The notes under the pieces are model-generated. The model saw nothing but the letters and a program-made list of their open reading frames with translations. It made no database searches and was not told the DNA's origin. From an uncultured Clostridia bacterium (GTDB lineage Bacteria > Bacillota > Clostridia > TANB77 > CAG-465): DNA of 53,698 bases. Within the stretch, counting starts at the first letter, position 1. The number at the start of each line of letters is the position of its first letter. The translations under genes and the position numbers were made by a program. The stretch lies in assembly GCA_944387375.1 (NCBI GenBank), contig CALXEQ010000010.1, positions 1 to 53,698 of the forward strand. Direction: 5' to 3'. Positions 8,052 through 17,850 of this stretch are shown here, piece after piece.

Positions 8052-8699
8052 TTAACCATTGACTTGTTTCATAACTTCTTCAGCAAAGTTTTCTTCTTTT
8101 TTCTCGATTCCTTCGCCTCTTTCATATCTAACAAATCTTCTTATTACTATATTTTCTCCAATTTTTGAGATTAATTCTGTTAAAAGTTGTCCAACTGTTT
8201 TATCTGGATCTTTAACAAAAGGTTGATCTAATAGACAAATTTCAGAATAAAATTTATCCATTCTTCCTTCTACAATTTTTTCAACAATAGCTTCTGGTTT
8301 TCCTTCACTTAAAGCTTTTTGTTTTTGTGCTTCTTTTTCTGCATTTACAATTGAAGCAGGTACATCCTCACGTTTTACATATTGAGGAGCAGCAGCTGCT
8401 ATATGCATAGCTATATCTTTTACAAATTGTTTAAACTCATCATTTGTAGCAACAAAGTCTGTTTCAGAGTTAACCTCAACTAAAGCACCATATTTTCCAT
8501 TGTGTATATATGCTTCAACTAGTCCTTCTGCAGCAACTCTTCCAGCTTTTTTAGCTGCCTTTGCCATTCCTTTTTCTTTTAAAAGTTGTATTGCTTTTTC
8601 CATATCTCCTTCTGCTTGTGTAAGGATTTTTTTGCAGTCCATTATTCCTGCACCTGTTCTATCTCTTAATTCTTTAACTTGCTCGGCTGTTATTGCCAT
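8052..8699 (-). CDS. tsf: elongation factor Ts (short form)
   Basis: EF-Ts recycles EF-Tu by releasing GDP. The 215 residues contain the N-terminal UBA-like domain ([19 protein letters not shown]), the conserved [12 protein letters not shown] motif near residue 80 that contacts EF-Tu, and a single shortened core domain ending in [12 protein letters not shown]. It is about 80-90 residues shorter than the usual clostridial and E. coli proteins and close in size to Thermus or cyanobacterial EF-Ts, which lack one of the core subdomains. It follows rpsB by 25 bases. The RBS AGGAGG is well placed. Confidence 0.97.
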   Translation of the reverse strand: MAITAEQVKELRDRTGAGIMDCKKILTQAEGDMEKAIQLLKEKGMAKAAKKAGRVAAEGLVEAYIHNGKYGALVEVNSETDFVATNDEFKQFVKDIAMHIAAAAPQYVKREDVPASIVNAEKEAQKQKALSEGKPEAIVEKIVEGRMDKFYSEICLLDQPFVKDPDKTVGQLLTELISKIGENIVIRRFVRYERGEGIEKKEENFAEEVMKQVNG

Positions 8700-8724
8700 T
8701 TAAAGCACCTCCTATATATTAATA

Positions 8725-9588
8725 TTATTCTTGTTCTTGATTTTCATTATTTTCTTCTTTAACTTCAGTTTCTTCCTTTTTTACTTCTTTTTTAGCATAA
8801 TTTCTTCTATTGTTTTGTTTTGGCTTTCTTTCTATTTTATCAACGCCTTCTTTTTCAACTAATTCTTGCATAGTTTCAATTTCATCGTCTTCAATAGTTG
8901 TTAAATTTCCTTCTTTAGCCTCATTTACAGCATCAGCTATTTTTCCAGCAATTAAGCTTACTGATCTTACTGCATCGTCATTACCAGGAATTACAAAATC
9001 TACATCATCTGGATTACAGTTTGAATCTATTAATCCAATTGTAGGAATACCTAATTTTCTAGCTTCCTTTGTACAAATATATTCTTTTTTAGAATCTGCT
9101 AAAAATATTAATGATGGAAGTTTTTCCATATTTTTAATACCACCTAAGTTAGTATTTAAAATTGTCATCTCTTTTCTTAATTTAATAACTTCTTTTTTTG
9201 GTAGAACATCAAATGTTCCATCAGATTCCATTTTTTCTAATTCATTAAGTCTAGCTATTCTTTTTTTGATAGTAGCAAAGTTAGTTAATGTACCACCTAA
9301 CCATCTGCTATTAATATAAAACATTCCACATTTTTCTGCTTCTTGTTTTATTGTTTCTTGGATTTGTTTCTTTGTTCCTACAAATAAAACTAATCCTCCT
9401 TCTGCTACAACTTTTTTAGTTTCATTGTAAGCTTCTTGTAATTTTTTTAATGTTTTTTGTAAATCTAATATATATATTCCGTTTCTAGCTGTGAATATAT
9501 ATGGAGCCATTCTAGGATCCCATCTTTTTGTTTGGTGTCCAAAATGTACACCAGCTTCTAGTAATGATTTCATTGGTATAATTGCCAT
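8725..9588 (-). CDS. rpsB: 30S ribosomal protein S2
   Basis: uS2, 287 residues, is required for a functional small subunit and helps dock S1-like proteins. Family features are the N-terminal [37 protein letters not shown] near 95, and [26 protein letters not shown] near 190. After about residue 235 comes a charged Lys/Glu-rich tail ending in NENQEQE. It makes the protein about 40 residues longer than usual and is probably disordered. It is the first gene of rpsB-tsf, with an AAGGAGG RBS, its own promoter and a leader of about 125 bases. Confidence 0.98.
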   Translation of the reverse strand: MAIIPMKSLLEAGVHFGHQTKRWDPRMAPYIFTARNGIYILDLQKTLKKLQEAYNETKKVVAEGGLVLFVGTKKQIQETIKQEAEKCGMFYINSRWLGGTLTNFATIKKRIARLNELEKMESDGTFDVLPKKEVIKLRKEMTILNTNLGGIKNMEKLPSLIFLADSKKEYICTKEARKLGIPTIGLIDSNCNPDDVDFVIPGNDDAVRSVSLIAGKIADAVNEAKEGNLTTIEDDEIETMQELVEKEGVDKIERKPKQNNRRNYAKKEVKKEETEVKEENNENQEQE

Positions 9589-9715
9589 TTAAAAATTCCT
9601 CCTTCTTCTTTATTCCTCCATAATTATCTTAGCTTTATTTATCCACATTTATGGCAGAAGTATAAAGCTCCAATTATGTGTGTATTTGTATGTCTACTAG
9701 ATATTAACATACAGC
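9589..9715 (-). other. rpsB 5' leader, possible regulatory hairpin
   Basis: The leader of about 125 bases contains an inverted repeat AGCTTTAT...ATAAAGCT around 9632-9672 (minus strand) with a loop of about 25 bases. Ribosomal-protein leaders often bind the encoded protein as autogenous control; that role here is inference. Confidence 0.35.
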
Positions 9716-9721
9716 GTTTTT

Positions 9722-9750
9722 ATTATAACATAAATATAGCTTTTATGCAA
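9722..9750 (-). promoter_or_regulatory. rpsB-tsf promoter
   Basis: On the minus strand TTGCAT (9750-9745) and TATAAT (9727-9722) are 17 bp apart. TTTACATAAA lies just upstream of the -35. Confidence 0.75.
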
Positions 9751-9792
9751 TATTTTATGTAAAAAATAAAAAGAATAAATGAGAAAACTCAC

Positions 9793-11607
9793 TTATTCTT
9801 TAAATATAGCTTCAAATTCATCTCCAGTTATTTTTTCTTTTTCAATTAGCATTTTAGCAACTTTGTGTAATTTTTCAATATTTTCTTTTAATATAGTTTC
9901 TGCTGTTCTATACGCACTTAATACTATATCTCTTATCTCAATATCTATTTGTGAAGCTGTATTTTCACTATAATCTCTATTATGTGTTGTCATATCTCTT
10001 CCTAAGAATACTTCTTCTTCTGATCCTCCAAAGCATATTGGTCCAAGCTTTTCTGACATACCATATTTAGTAACCATTTCTCTAGCTATTTTAGTAGCTC
10101 TTTCAATATCATTTGAAGCACCTGTACTTATATCATCAAGTACCAATTGTTCAGCTACTCTTCCTCCTAACAAAGATACGATATGTTCTTTCATTTCAGA
10201 TTTTGAAGCATAGCTTTTATCTTCATTTGGTTTATACATAGTATATCCACCAGCCATTCCTCTCGGAATTATAGATATCTCATGTATATCATCATGTGTT
10301 GGTAAAAATCTTGCTACAACTGCATGACCTGCTTCATGATATGCTGTAAGTTTTCTTTCTTTATCACTAATAACTTTACTTTTCTTTTCAGGTCCCATCA
10401 TTACCTTTACTAATGCTTCCTCAACATCATTTATATCAATAGTCTTTTTATCTTTTCTTGCTGCAAGTAACGCAGATTCATTAATCATATTCTCTAAATC
10501 TGCACCGCTAAATCCTGCGGTATTTTTAGCTATTACTTTAAAATCAATACCAGCAACAAATGGTTTGTTTTTAGCATGTAATTTTAATATTTCTTCTCTT
10601 GCTTTAACATCTGGTTGACCAACAACAATTTGTCTGTCAAATCTACCAGGTCTTAATAAAGCAGGATCTAATATATCTGGTCTGTTTGTTGCAGCCATTA
10701 CTATAATGCTTTCATGTGTTGCAAACCCATCCATTTCAACAAGTAATTGGTTTAAAGTCTGCTCTCTTTCATCATGACCACCACCAAGGCCTGCACCTCT
10801 ATGACGACCAACAGCATCAATTTCATCTATAAATATTATACATGGTGAGTTTGCTTTTGCCTCTTTAAACATATCTCTTACACGAGATGCTCCAACACCA
10901 ACAAACATTTCAACAAAATCTGAACCACTTATACTAAAAAATGGAACATTTGCTTCACCTGCAACGGCTTTTGCAAGTAATGTTTTACCAGTACCTGGTC
11001 CACCTACAAGTAATATTCCTTTTGGTATTCTTGCACCCATATCGATATATTTTTTAGGATTTTTTAAAAATTCTACTTCTTCTTTTAATTCTTCTTTTTC
11101 CTCATCAAGTCCTGCAACATCACTAAATGTTATTTTTTTAGGTGAATTTTTATCTATTTTTTGTGCTCTACTTCTACCAAAATCCATTGCTTTATTATTA
11201 CTATCATTTGTTCTACGTAATGCATACATTAATATAAATAAAGTACCAAGTAATAATAAAATATTTGGAATGTATGGAGCTAATGCTTCCATAACTGTCT
11301 CTTGAGCAACAGTAAGTTCAAATTCACCACCTGCCACTCTATCTTGCACAACTTCAATAAATGTTGTAGAAGATGGGATATCTACAATTCTTGTTACATC
11401 TTCCTCATCTTTTAATTTTACATTAGCAGTCATTCTATCTGTACTTAATTGAATACTGGATACAGCTTGCTCATCTATTTTCTGAATTAATTCTGTATAT
11501 GACATTTCTCTTGTCTGGTTAGTATCAAGTAATGTTATAGCATAAATTGCAAGAGCTATTAATACTATATATATTGCTAATGTTCTAAAAGCACTTTTCT
11601 TATTCAT
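9793..11607 (-). CDS. ftsH: ATP-dependent zinc metalloprotease FtsH
   Basis: FtsH degrades misfolded and short-lived membrane and regulatory proteins as a hexamer in the cytoplasmic membrane. The 604 residues show TM1 at about 8-27, an extracellular domain, TM2 at about 114-131, and an AAA+ domain with Walker A GGPGTGKT (202-209) and Walker [10 protein letters not shown]. The second region of homology contains RPGRFDRQ. The M41 protease domain carries the zinc motif HEAGH. The chosen ATG (11607) has GGGGG five bases upstream; a longer frame from 11637 has no RBS. It overlaps the end of tilS by eight bases, the classic tilS-ftsH arrangement, and is the last gene of the gdpP operon. Confidence 0.98.
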   Translation of the reverse strand: MNKKSAFRTLAIYIVLIALAIYAITLLDTNQTREMSYTELIQKIDEQAVSSIQLSTDRMTANVKLKDEEDVTRIVDIPSSTTFIEVVQDRVAGGEFELTVAQETVMEALAPYIPNILLLLGTLFILMYALRRTNDSNNKAMDFGRSRAQKIDKNSPKKITFSDVAGLDEEKEELKEEVEFLKNPKKYIDMGARIPKGILLVGGPGTGKTLLAKAVAGEANVPFFSISGSDFVEMFVGVGASRVRDMFKEAKANSPCIIFIDEIDAVGRHRGAGLGGGHDEREQTLNQLLVEMDGFATHESIIVMAATNRPDILDPALLRPGRFDRQIVVGQPDVKAREEILKLHAKNKPFVAGIDFKVIAKNTAGFSGADLENMINESALLAARKDKKTIDINDVEEALVKVMMGPEKKSKVISDKERKLTAYHEAGHAVVARFLPTHDDIHEISIIPRGMAGGYTMYKPNEDKSYASKSEMKEHIVSLLGGRVAEQLVLDDISTGASNDIERATKIAREMVTKYGMSEKLGPICFGGSEEEVFLGRDMTTHNRDYSENTASQIDIEIRDIVLSAYRTAETILKENIEKLHKVAKMLIEKEKITGDEFEAIFKE

Positions 11608-12604
11608 GTTTTCCCCCTTCATTATATATAACAGCAATATTTTTCTTTATTATCTCTATTTTAAATTTATTACCTATTATATATTTTTTTCCTTTTATAT
11701 TATTTTGTAGTAAATTTAAAATATCTAATATATGGATACTTTCTATTCCATCTAAATTAGATATACTTCTTTCTATTATTTTTCTTATTATTCTCTTTTT
11801 TATACTATTATGCTCATCCATAAATAAAGAAAAATTGAATATAATACTAGAGTTATCCTCTTTTATAATAACTTTTTTTAAAATATCATTGCAATACTTA
11901 TCTATAAAATCATTATCCTCTTTTAAAATCTCCCTCATTCTACTTATATTTGTTATAAAATTAGGATTAAGTTCTTTTAAAAAAGGAATTAAAGTTAATC
12001 TTATCTTATTTCTAAGATATATTTCTTCTTCATTTGTTCTATCAAAACAAGGATTTAACTCTAGTTCCTTATTATATAATAAAATATCCTTTTTTTCAAT
12101 AGTAAGAAGAGGTCTTATAATGTTGTTAAATTTAAAATCCATGCCTGTAAGACCTTTAAGTCCTGTTCCCCTTATAATATTTAAAAGTATTGTTTCTACA
12201 TTGTCATTTAAATTGTGAGCAACTGCAATACTTTTTGCATTCTCTTTTTTTCTTACTTCTTCAAAAAATTCATATCTTACACTTCTGCCACATGCTTCTT
12301 CAGACATTTTTCTTTCCTTAGATAAAGCAGGTACATCCACCTTTAAATAATAAAAAGGAATATCTCTAACTTTACAAAATTTTTCAACATATACCTTTTC
12401 TTGTTCAGATTCTTCTCTAATACCATGATTTACATGTGCAACTACTACTTTAAATTTCAATTTATCTTTTAACTTAAATAAAGAATCAAGTAGACACATT
12501 GAATCTGGTCCACCTGATACTGCAACTACTATTTTATCATCTTTTTTTATCAAATTATTATTAATTATATTATCTTGAACAATATTTATAATATCTTCTA
12601 CCAT
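11600..12604 (-). CDS. tilS: tRNA(Ile)-lysidine synthetase
   Basis: TilS attaches lysine to C34 of the CAU-anticodon tRNA(Ile), changing both its codon reading (AUA) and its charging identity. The 334 residues have the PP-loop ATP site SGGPDS (30-35), the HVNHGIRE motif near 60, and the [24 protein letters not shown] segment near 130. The C-terminal region is shorter than in E. coli TilS. The start is the ATG at 12604, one base after the dnaB stop, with AAAGGA in the last dnaB codons as RBS; an ATG at 12613 lies too close to that RBS. It overlaps ftsH by eight bases. Confidence 0.95.
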   Translation of the reverse strand: MVEDIINIVQDNIINNNLIKKDDKIVVAVSGGPDSMCLLDSLFKLKDKLKFKVVVAHVNHGIREESEQEKVYVEKFCKVRDIPFYYLKVDVPALSKERKMSEEACGRSVRYEFFEEVRKKENAKSIAVAHNLNDNVETILLNIIRGTGLKGLTGMDFKFNNIIRPLLTIEKKDILLYNKELELNPCFDRTNEEEIYLRNKIRLTLIPFLKELNPNFITNISRMREILKEDNDFIDKYCNDILKKVIIKEDNSSIIFNFSLFMDEHNSIKKRIIRKIIERSISNLDGIESIHILDILNLLQNNIKGKKYIIGNKFKIEIIKKNIAVIYNEGGKHE

Positions 12605-12605
12605 A

Positions 12606-13943
12606 CTATTCATTTCCTTTATATAAATTAGCAAATTTTGTATATTTGCCCATCCAAGCAAGTTCTACTGTTCCTGTTTCTCCATTTCTATTTTTAGCAA
12701 TTATTACTTCTGCTATATTCTTTTTTTCTGTTTCTTTATCATAATAATCTTCTCTATGTAAAAACATTACTATATCAGCATCCTGCTCTATAGAACCTGA
12801 TTCACGAAGATCACTAAGCATAGGTCTATGATCTGCTCTGGATTCTGTAGCACGGCTTAACTGTGAAAGAGCAATAACTGGAACATCAAGCTCTTTTGCC
12901 AAGATTTTTAATGATCTAGAAATTTCAGATATCTCTTGCTGTCTTGATGCATTATTTGTTCTTGACTCCATTAATTGTAAGTAATCTATTATAATTAATC
13001 CTACATTTTTTTCAAGTTTTGCTTTTCTGCATTTAGCTCTAATTTCAGACGAACTTAAAGCTGGCGTATCATCTATGTAAATGGGAATATCTGATAATCT
13101 TCCACTAGCCTCACCAAGCTTTAACCACTCATCTGAATCTAAATTCGCATTATTAAGCTTCATACTATCTATTTCACTCTCACTACTTAGTATTCTTTTT
13201 ACTAATTGCTCTTTTGACATTTCTAGACTAAATATCATAACAGGAACCTTGTCGTGCATTGCAACAAAAGATGCTATATTTAATACAAATGCTGATTTTC
13301 CCATTGCAGGACGTGCTGCAACTATAATTAAATCTGAGTTATTAAGCCCTGATATTTTTTCATCTAAATCTATAAATCCTGATTCTATACCAGATAGTCT
13401 ACTTTTATTTTGATACATTTTCTCTATAGAATCAAATGCATCAACAAGTATTTCTTTCATGCTTGCATAACCTTTGCTATTTCTATTTTGTACTAAATCA
13501 AAAATTCCTTTTTCTGATTGCTCTATTATAGAATCAAGTTCTTCAGTTTGAGAATATCCAGTCTTTATAATATCATTTGCAACTCTTATTAAATTTCTTA
13601 GTGTAGATTTTTCTTCAACTATTTTTACATAGTTTTCAATGTTTGATGTTGTAGGTACATTGTCTATTAAAGTAGCAAGATTTTGAGTTCCACCAACTTT
13701 TTCTAAAGTTCCTCTAAGTCTTAACTGTTCTGTTACAGTTATCATATCTATTTCTTTTCCAATAGAATATATATCCATCATCGCTGAATATATTTCTCTA
13801 TTGTCTTCTCTATAAAAATCTTCTGGTTTTAATACTTCTACTGCTGCTTGTACTGCATCCCTAGATACTAGCATTGAACCAAGTACTGCTTGCTCTGCTA
13901 ATGTATCGTTAGGTTGAACCTTATTTACTACTTCACCTTCCAT
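12606..13943 (-). CDS. dnaB: replicative DNA helicase DnaB
   Basis: The hexameric helicase that unwinds DNA at the replication fork (named DnaC in Bacillus). The 445 residues contain the N-terminal primase-interaction domain (EQAVLGSMLVSRDAVQAAVE) and a RecA-like domain with Walker A AARPAMGKSAF near residue 210. The hydrolytic segment LIIIDYLQLM lies near 320, and the C-terminal part has the arginine-finger region (AKNRNGETGTVELAW). Length is standard and no intein is present. It lies nine bases after rplI, the conserved rplI-dnaB pairing, with the RBS AGGTG reading across the rplI stop. Confidence 0.98.
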   Translation of the reverse strand: MEGEVVNKVQPNDTLAEQAVLGSMLVSRDAVQAAVEVLKPEDFYREDNREIYSAMMDIYSIGKEIDMITVTEQLRLRGTLEKVGGTQNLATLIDNVPTTSNIENYVKIVEEKSTLRNLIRVANDIIKTGYSQTEELDSIIEQSEKGIFDLVQNRNSKGYASMKEILVDAFDSIEKMYQNKSRLSGIESGFIDLDEKISGLNNSDLIIVAARPAMGKSAFVLNIASFVAMHDKVPVMIFSLEMSKEQLVKRILSSESEIDSMKLNNANLDSDEWLKLGEASGRLSDIPIYIDDTPALSSSEIRAKCRKAKLEKNVGLIIIDYLQLMESRTNNASRQQEISEISRSLKILAKELDVPVIALSQLSRATESRADHRPMLSDLRESGSIEQDADIVMFLHREDYYDKETEKKNIAEVIIAKNRNGETGTVELAWMGKYTKFANLYKGNE

Positions 13944-13952
13944 TGTCTACAC

Positions 13953-14399
13953 CTACATTCCTACAACATTAATTTTTAATTTTGCTATTACTCCTTCATA
14001 TAATTTTACATTTACACTATAAGTGCCTAAACTTTTAATTTGATCTTTTATTATAATCTTCTTTTTATTAACATCAATATTGAATTTATCTTTTATAGCT
14101 TGTGCTATATCCTTTTCTGTAACACTTCCATATAGTCTACTTCCTTCACCGACTTTATGTCTAAATTCAATAAAACCTTTTTCTAATATTTCTTTATTTT
14201 TATTAGCCTCTTCCATCTCGGTTTTCTTTTTAAATTTTTGTGAGTCTATTTTACCTTTTGCTTCATTTATATTTTTTCCATCAGCAATTGAAGCAAGTTT
14301 TTTAGGAAGTAAAAAATTTCTTGCATATCCTTCACTAACCTCAACAATCTGTAATTTTTTTCCTAGCCCTTTTACATCTTGATTTAATACTACCTTCAT
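13953..14399 (-). CDS. rplI: 50S ribosomal protein L9
   Basis: bL9, 148 residues, binds 23S rRNA near the L1 stalk and reaches out from the large subunit to limit frameshifting. The N-terminal domain (MKVVLNQDVKGLGKKLQIVEVSEGYARNFLLPKKLA) is the family signature. A long charged helix joins it to the C-terminal domain (RLYGSVTEKDIAQAIKDKF). The RBS AAGGAGG immediately follows the gdpP stop codon. Normal length. Confidence 0.98.
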   Translation of the reverse strand: MKVVLNQDVKGLGKKLQIVEVSEGYARNFLLPKKLASIADGKNINEAKGKIDSQKFKKKTEMEEANKNKEILEKGFIEFRHKVGEGSRLYGSVTEKDIAQAIKDKFNIDVNKKKIIIKDQIKSLGTYSVNVKLYEGVIAKLKINVVGM

Positions 14400-14409
14400 A
14401 TTAACCTCC

Positions 14410-16380
14410 TTACTGTGCTAAATATGATTCTATACTATCTATCAATTTTTCTTTTGCCTCTTGTAAACTAACACCTGCTATTTGCGCACCCGCAAAAGTT
14501 AGATGTCCGCCACCACCTATCTTTTCTAATATCATCTGTACATTAATGTCTCCCATAGATCTACCAGATATCATTACAACATCATCTACTTTACATAGAA
14601 CAAATGATGCTTGTATTCCGGATATAGATAGCATTTCATCGGCTGCCTGTGCTGCTATAATTGGCATATCAGTATATGTCTCATCTGACATAGATATAGC
14701 AATCTTTTTATGTAGAAATTCTGCATTTTTTACAATATTTACCTTTGCTATATATGTATTAAAATCATTTTGAAATAAATATTTTACCTCTGTAACATCT
14801 ATTCCAAATTTTTTCAAATATGCTGCGACCTCAAAAGTTCTAACTCCAGTTTTAAACATAAAGTTTTTTGTATCTACTACAATGCCCGCATACATACACT
14901 CAGCCTCATCAGAAGTAATATCTATTCCATCTATATACATAAGTAATTCTGCAACAAGTTCAGATGCAGAAGACGCATAAATCTCATGATATGTTAAAAC
15001 AGCATTATCTATAAACTCTGGTCCACGTCTATGATGATCTATAATTACAACTTTATCTATATCATCTAATATATTAGCATCAACTAGATATGATCTTTTA
15101 TGTGTATCTACAACAAATAATAAAGCATTTGTAAAATCATCATTTTTTATTTGTGAATATGTTTTAAATACATTTTCATATCCCTCATTTTGTTTTATTT
15201 TATCTATAACACCTTCTGTACTTGCATTACATTTGTTATCTATTATAATGTTTACTTGCTTATTCAAATACTTAGCTATTTTAGCTATACCAATTGACGA
15301 ACCAATACAATCAATATCCGAATTTCTATGTCCCATTATATATACTTTTTCAGATTTTTCTATTAATTCTTTAATAGCTTGTGCCATAGTTCTTGCTTTA
15401 ACTTTACTTGTTTTTTCAAGCCCTATATTTGAACCACCAAAAAAGTCATATTTTTTATCTTTTTTTACTACCGCCTGGTCTCCACCTCTTCCTAAAGCAA
15501 TATCTAAAGCTGAACTTCCAGCATTATATCTTTCTTCTAAAGTATCTTCACTATATGAAATTCCAAGAGATACTGTAATAGGAAGCTTTGTAATCTTTGT
15601 TACATTTCTCACTCTCTCTAGGATATCAAATGAATTTTGCTCCATTTTATCTATATATTTTTTTTCTATAAATATTGCATATTTATCCTTATCAAGTCTT
15701 GCAAGAACACCTTTATTTTCTCTTGCCCAACTTCTAATCTCCTTAGTTAGAGCAGATGTAACTTCAGCTTTTTGAATCTCATCTAAACCTTGAAGAGTTT
15801 CTTCATAATTATCTATAAATAAAATTCCTATAGCCACTCTACTATCTTCTAATGTCTTTTTTAAATTATTTTCATATGTTTTATCTAAAAAAGAAACTAA
15901 CATACAGTTAAAATTTTCAAATTGTATATTATTGCATACTGCATTATATATATCTCCACTTCCAAGCTCTTCAATAACACTTGAAGTTGGACTTTTTTTC
16001 TTTAAAGATTCAAGTTTTAGTGCTACTTTTTCTATGAACTCATCTGGTAAAAGATGATCTGAAGCATTATTTTTCCACAAAATATTTCCTTGCATGCTAA
16101 CTATTGCCATAGGTATATCTACAAGGTCTAATGTTTCTTTAAAAATAGAATCTACATTTTTAGATATTTCGCCTAATTTATATTTTTTATCTTTTAATTC
16201 TTTTATACACATTAAAATAGCAATTACACATAATGCTAAAATAATAAATATATCAATATATAAAGTAATAGGTATCATAATAGATATAAAAGCTGCACAT
16301 ATTATTAATATTGATATAATAACAATTCGTGCAGAAAAAGACTTAAAAAAATTAGATCTATTTTCTCTATCTTTACTCAT
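14410..16380 (-). CDS. gdpP: cyclic-di-AMP phosphodiesterase GdpP
   Basis: GdpP (YybT family) hydrolyses c-di-AMP to pApA and so sets potassium and cell-wall homeostasis. The 656 residues show two N-terminal membrane helices (about 17-60), a PAS-like domain (DIPMAIVSMQGNILWKN), and a degenerate GGDEF domain ending in LGRGGDQAVVKK. The DHH phosphodiesterase part follows, with GHRNSDIDCIGSSIG near 350, VVDTHKRSY, and DHHRRG near 430. DHHA1 carries IGGGGHLTFAGAQ at the end. All metal-binding Asp/His motifs are intact. It is the first gene of gdpP-rplI-dnaB-tilS-ftsH, with a TTGACA promoter. Confidence 0.96.
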   Translation of the reverse strand: MSKDRENRSNFFKSFSARIVIISILIICAAFISIMIPITLYIDIFIILALCVIAILMCIKELKDKKYKLGEISKNVDSIFKETLDLVDIPMAIVSMQGNILWKNNASDHLLPDEFIEKVALKLESLKKKSPTSSVIEELGSGDIYNAVCNNIQFENFNCMLVSFLDKTYENNLKKTLEDSRVAIGILFIDNYEETLQGLDEIQKAEVTSALTKEIRSWARENKGVLARLDKDKYAIFIEKKYIDKMEQNSFDILERVRNVTKITKLPITVSLGISYSEDTLEERYNAGSSALDIALGRGGDQAVVKKDKKYDFFGGSNIGLEKTSKVKARTMAQAIKELIEKSEKVYIMGHRNSDIDCIGSSIGIAKIAKYLNKQVNIIIDNKCNASTEGVIDKIKQNEGYENVFKTYSQIKNDDFTNALLFVVDTHKRSYLVDANILDDIDKVVIIDHHRRGPEFIDNAVLTYHEIYASSASELVAELLMYIDGIDITSDEAECMYAGIVVDTKNFMFKTGVRTFEVAAYLKKFGIDVTEVKYLFQNDFNTYIAKVNIVKNAEFLHKKIAISMSDETYTDMPIIAAQAADEMLSISGIQASFVLCKVDDVVMISGRSMGDINVQMILEKIGGGGHLTFAGAQIAGVSLQEAKEKLIDSIESYLAQ

Positions 16381-16415
16381 AAATGAAACTTCCTCTTTTC
16401 TTGTAATTTTCCTAT

Positions 16416-16444
16416 ATTTTACTATTTTTATGTAAAAATGTCAA
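16416..16444 (-). promoter_or_regulatory. promoter of the gdpP-rplI-dnaB-tilS-ftsH operon
   Basis: On the minus strand TTGACA (16444-16439) and TAAAAT (16421-16416) are 17 bp apart. The spacer contains TTTACATAAA. Confidence 0.7.
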
Positions 16445-16500
16445 GTAAACATAAAATTTTAACATACACATATGGCGCTTTTTTACTAGCTTATGAATAG

Positions 16501-16537
16501 AAAAAGGAAAATATAATATTATAATTATATTTTCCTT
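16501..16537 (-). terminator. intrinsic terminator of spo0A
   Basis: AAGGAAAATATAAT pairs perfectly with ATTATATTTTCCTT around a short loop and is followed on the minus strand by TTTTTC, just after the spo0A stop. Confidence 0.75.
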
Positions 16538-16543
16538 ACATTT

Positions 16544-17326
16544 TTATACTGTTACCTTTTCAGATAGTCTAATTCTATCTGCAATCATAGCTATAAATTC
16601 TGAATTAGTTGGCTTACCTTTATTTGAATTTACTGTATATCCAAATATTTTTTCATGCATTTCTATTTGTCCTCTATTCCAAGCTACCTCTATAGCATGT
16701 CTTATAGCTCTTTCGACTCTTGATGGAGTTGTATTAAATTTTTCAGACAAAGTAGGATACAAAGTTTTAGTGATAGAATTTATTATATCTTCATCATTTA
16801 CTGCTAACATAATGGCTTCTCTAATATATTGATATCCTTTTATATGTGCAGGAACACCAACATCATGTATCATTTGAGTAACTCTTACTTCAAGTGGTAG
16901 ATTTTTATTACCATATGCTACCATATATTCTTCCTTTACTTCATCTTTCTCCTTTAAAATATCTCTAACTCTATCAATTAAAGTTATCATATCAAAAGGT
17001 TTTACTACATAATAAGTAGCTCCAAGAGAAATTGCTTTTTGAGTAACCTTTTCTTGTCCTATTGCTGACATGATTACTATAAGAGGTTTTTCAATTCCTA
17101 CCTCGTCAGATAGTTCTTCAAGTACTGTTAAGCCATCTTTTTCAGGCATTACAACATCTAATAACAAAACATCTGGCTTAGACTGTTTTATAGTGCTTAT
17201 TACATTTGTTCCATCATATAATGGTTCTAATGCAACCATATCTTTTTGAGAGTTGATGTACATATTTATTAATTTTACAAATTCTTTATTATCATCAACT
17301 ACCATTATTTTAGTTTTATTTTCCAT
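16544..17326 (-). CDS. spo0A: sporulation master regulator Spo0A
   Basis: Spo0A, 260 residues, controls entry into sporulation. The receiver (1-120) has D11-D12, the phospho-acceptor D57 ([12 protein letters not shown]) and K109 (VVKPFD). The C-terminal effector domain has the Spo0A-specific helix-turn-helix ([32 protein letters not shown]) that binds 0A boxes (TGTCGAA). The RBS GGAG is about nine bases before the ATG. It is monocistronic; spoIVB, its usual upstream neighbour, is absent here. A perfect 0A box lies in the upstream intergenic region, which suggests autoregulation. Confidence 0.98.
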   Translation of the reverse strand: MENKTKIMVVDDNKEFVKLINMYINSQKDMVALEPLYDGTNVISTIKQSKPDVLLLDVVMPEKDGLTVLEELSDEVGIEKPLIVIMSAIGQEKVTQKAISLGATYYVVKPFDMITLIDRVRDILKEKDEVKEEYMVAYGNKNLPLEVRVTQMIHDVGVPAHIKGYQYIREAIMLAVNDEDIINSITKTLYPTLSEKFNTTPSRVERAIRHAIEVAWNRGQIEMHEKIFGYTVNSNKGKPTNSEFIAMIADRIRLSEKVTV

Positions 17327-17367
17327 TTTTATTGCTCCATTTCCAGTCTATCCTATAAAGCATCAAT

Positions 17368-17396
17368 ATTATACAATTCTTTTCATTTAAAATCAA
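17368..17396 (-). promoter_or_regulatory. SigA-type promoter of spo0A
   Basis: On the minus strand TTGATT (17396-17391) and TATAAT (17373-17368) are 17 bp apart. Confidence 0.65.
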
Positions 17397-17427
17397 TAGT
17401 TATCATTATTTTTTTCAAATCAATTTT

Positions 17428-17434
17428 TGTCGAA
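17428..17434 (+). promoter_or_regulatory. 0A box (Spo0A-binding site)
   Basis: TGTCGAA is an exact match to the Spo0A box. It lies about 32 bp upstream of the spo0A -35 and about 150 bp before the divergent SASP gene. GC-containing words like this are rare in the AT-rich intergenic DNA. Confidence 0.55.
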
Positions 17435-17585
17435 ATTATCATATGTTAATTAAAAAATATAAATTTATCTTTTTTCCAATAATTTCCTGTATTATTTTTT
17501 CTTAAAAGCACAAATTATTAGTGTAAAGTATATTAAATTTCATTTTAGATATGCTTTAATACCAAAAAATTGGAGGTGAATTTAA

Positions 17586-17801
17586 ATGGCATCAACAAAT
17601 AGCAAAATGACAAATAAACAAGCTAAAGCTGCTTTAGACAAATTTAAATATGAAGTAGCAAATGAAATCGGTGTAAACCTAAAACAAGGTTATAATGGAG
17701 ATTTAACTTCTAAACAAGCTGGTTCTATAGGTGGTGAAATGGTTAAAAGATTAGTTGCTAATGCTGCTAACCAAATGCAATCTCAACAACCTAACCAATA
17801 A
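17586..17801 (+). CDS. alpha/beta-type small acid-soluble spore protein
   Basis: A 71-residue SASP that coats spore DNA and protects it from UV and chemicals, and is degraded at germination by GPR. The family signatures are clear: KFKYEVANEIGV (19-30, containing the GPR cleavage site) and the second helix GDLTSKQAGSIGGEMVKRLV (38-57). The tail is Gln/Asn-rich. The RBS GGAGGTG is eight bases before the ATG. Expression is expected from SigG in the forespore, but I could not find a convincing SigG promoter. It ends at a terminator shared with convergent helD. Confidence 0.96.
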   Translation: MASTNSKMTNKQAKAALDKFKYEVANEIGVNLKQGYNGDLTSKQAGSIGGEMVKRLVANAANQMQSQQPNQ

Positions 17802-17815
17802 TTATTAATTGAAGA

Positions 17816-17850
17816 TAAAAAAAGTGAGCACAAAAGTCGCTCACTTTTTG
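17816..17850. terminator. bidirectional intrinsic terminator
   Basis: AAAAAGTGAGC pairs with GCTCACTTTTT between the convergent SASP and helD genes. Confidence 0.85.

Noticed and set aside
17500..17570. A SigG promoter for the SASP gene
   Set aside because: CATTTTA at 17541-17547 resembles a -10 but no acceptable -35 lies 17-18 bp upstream.
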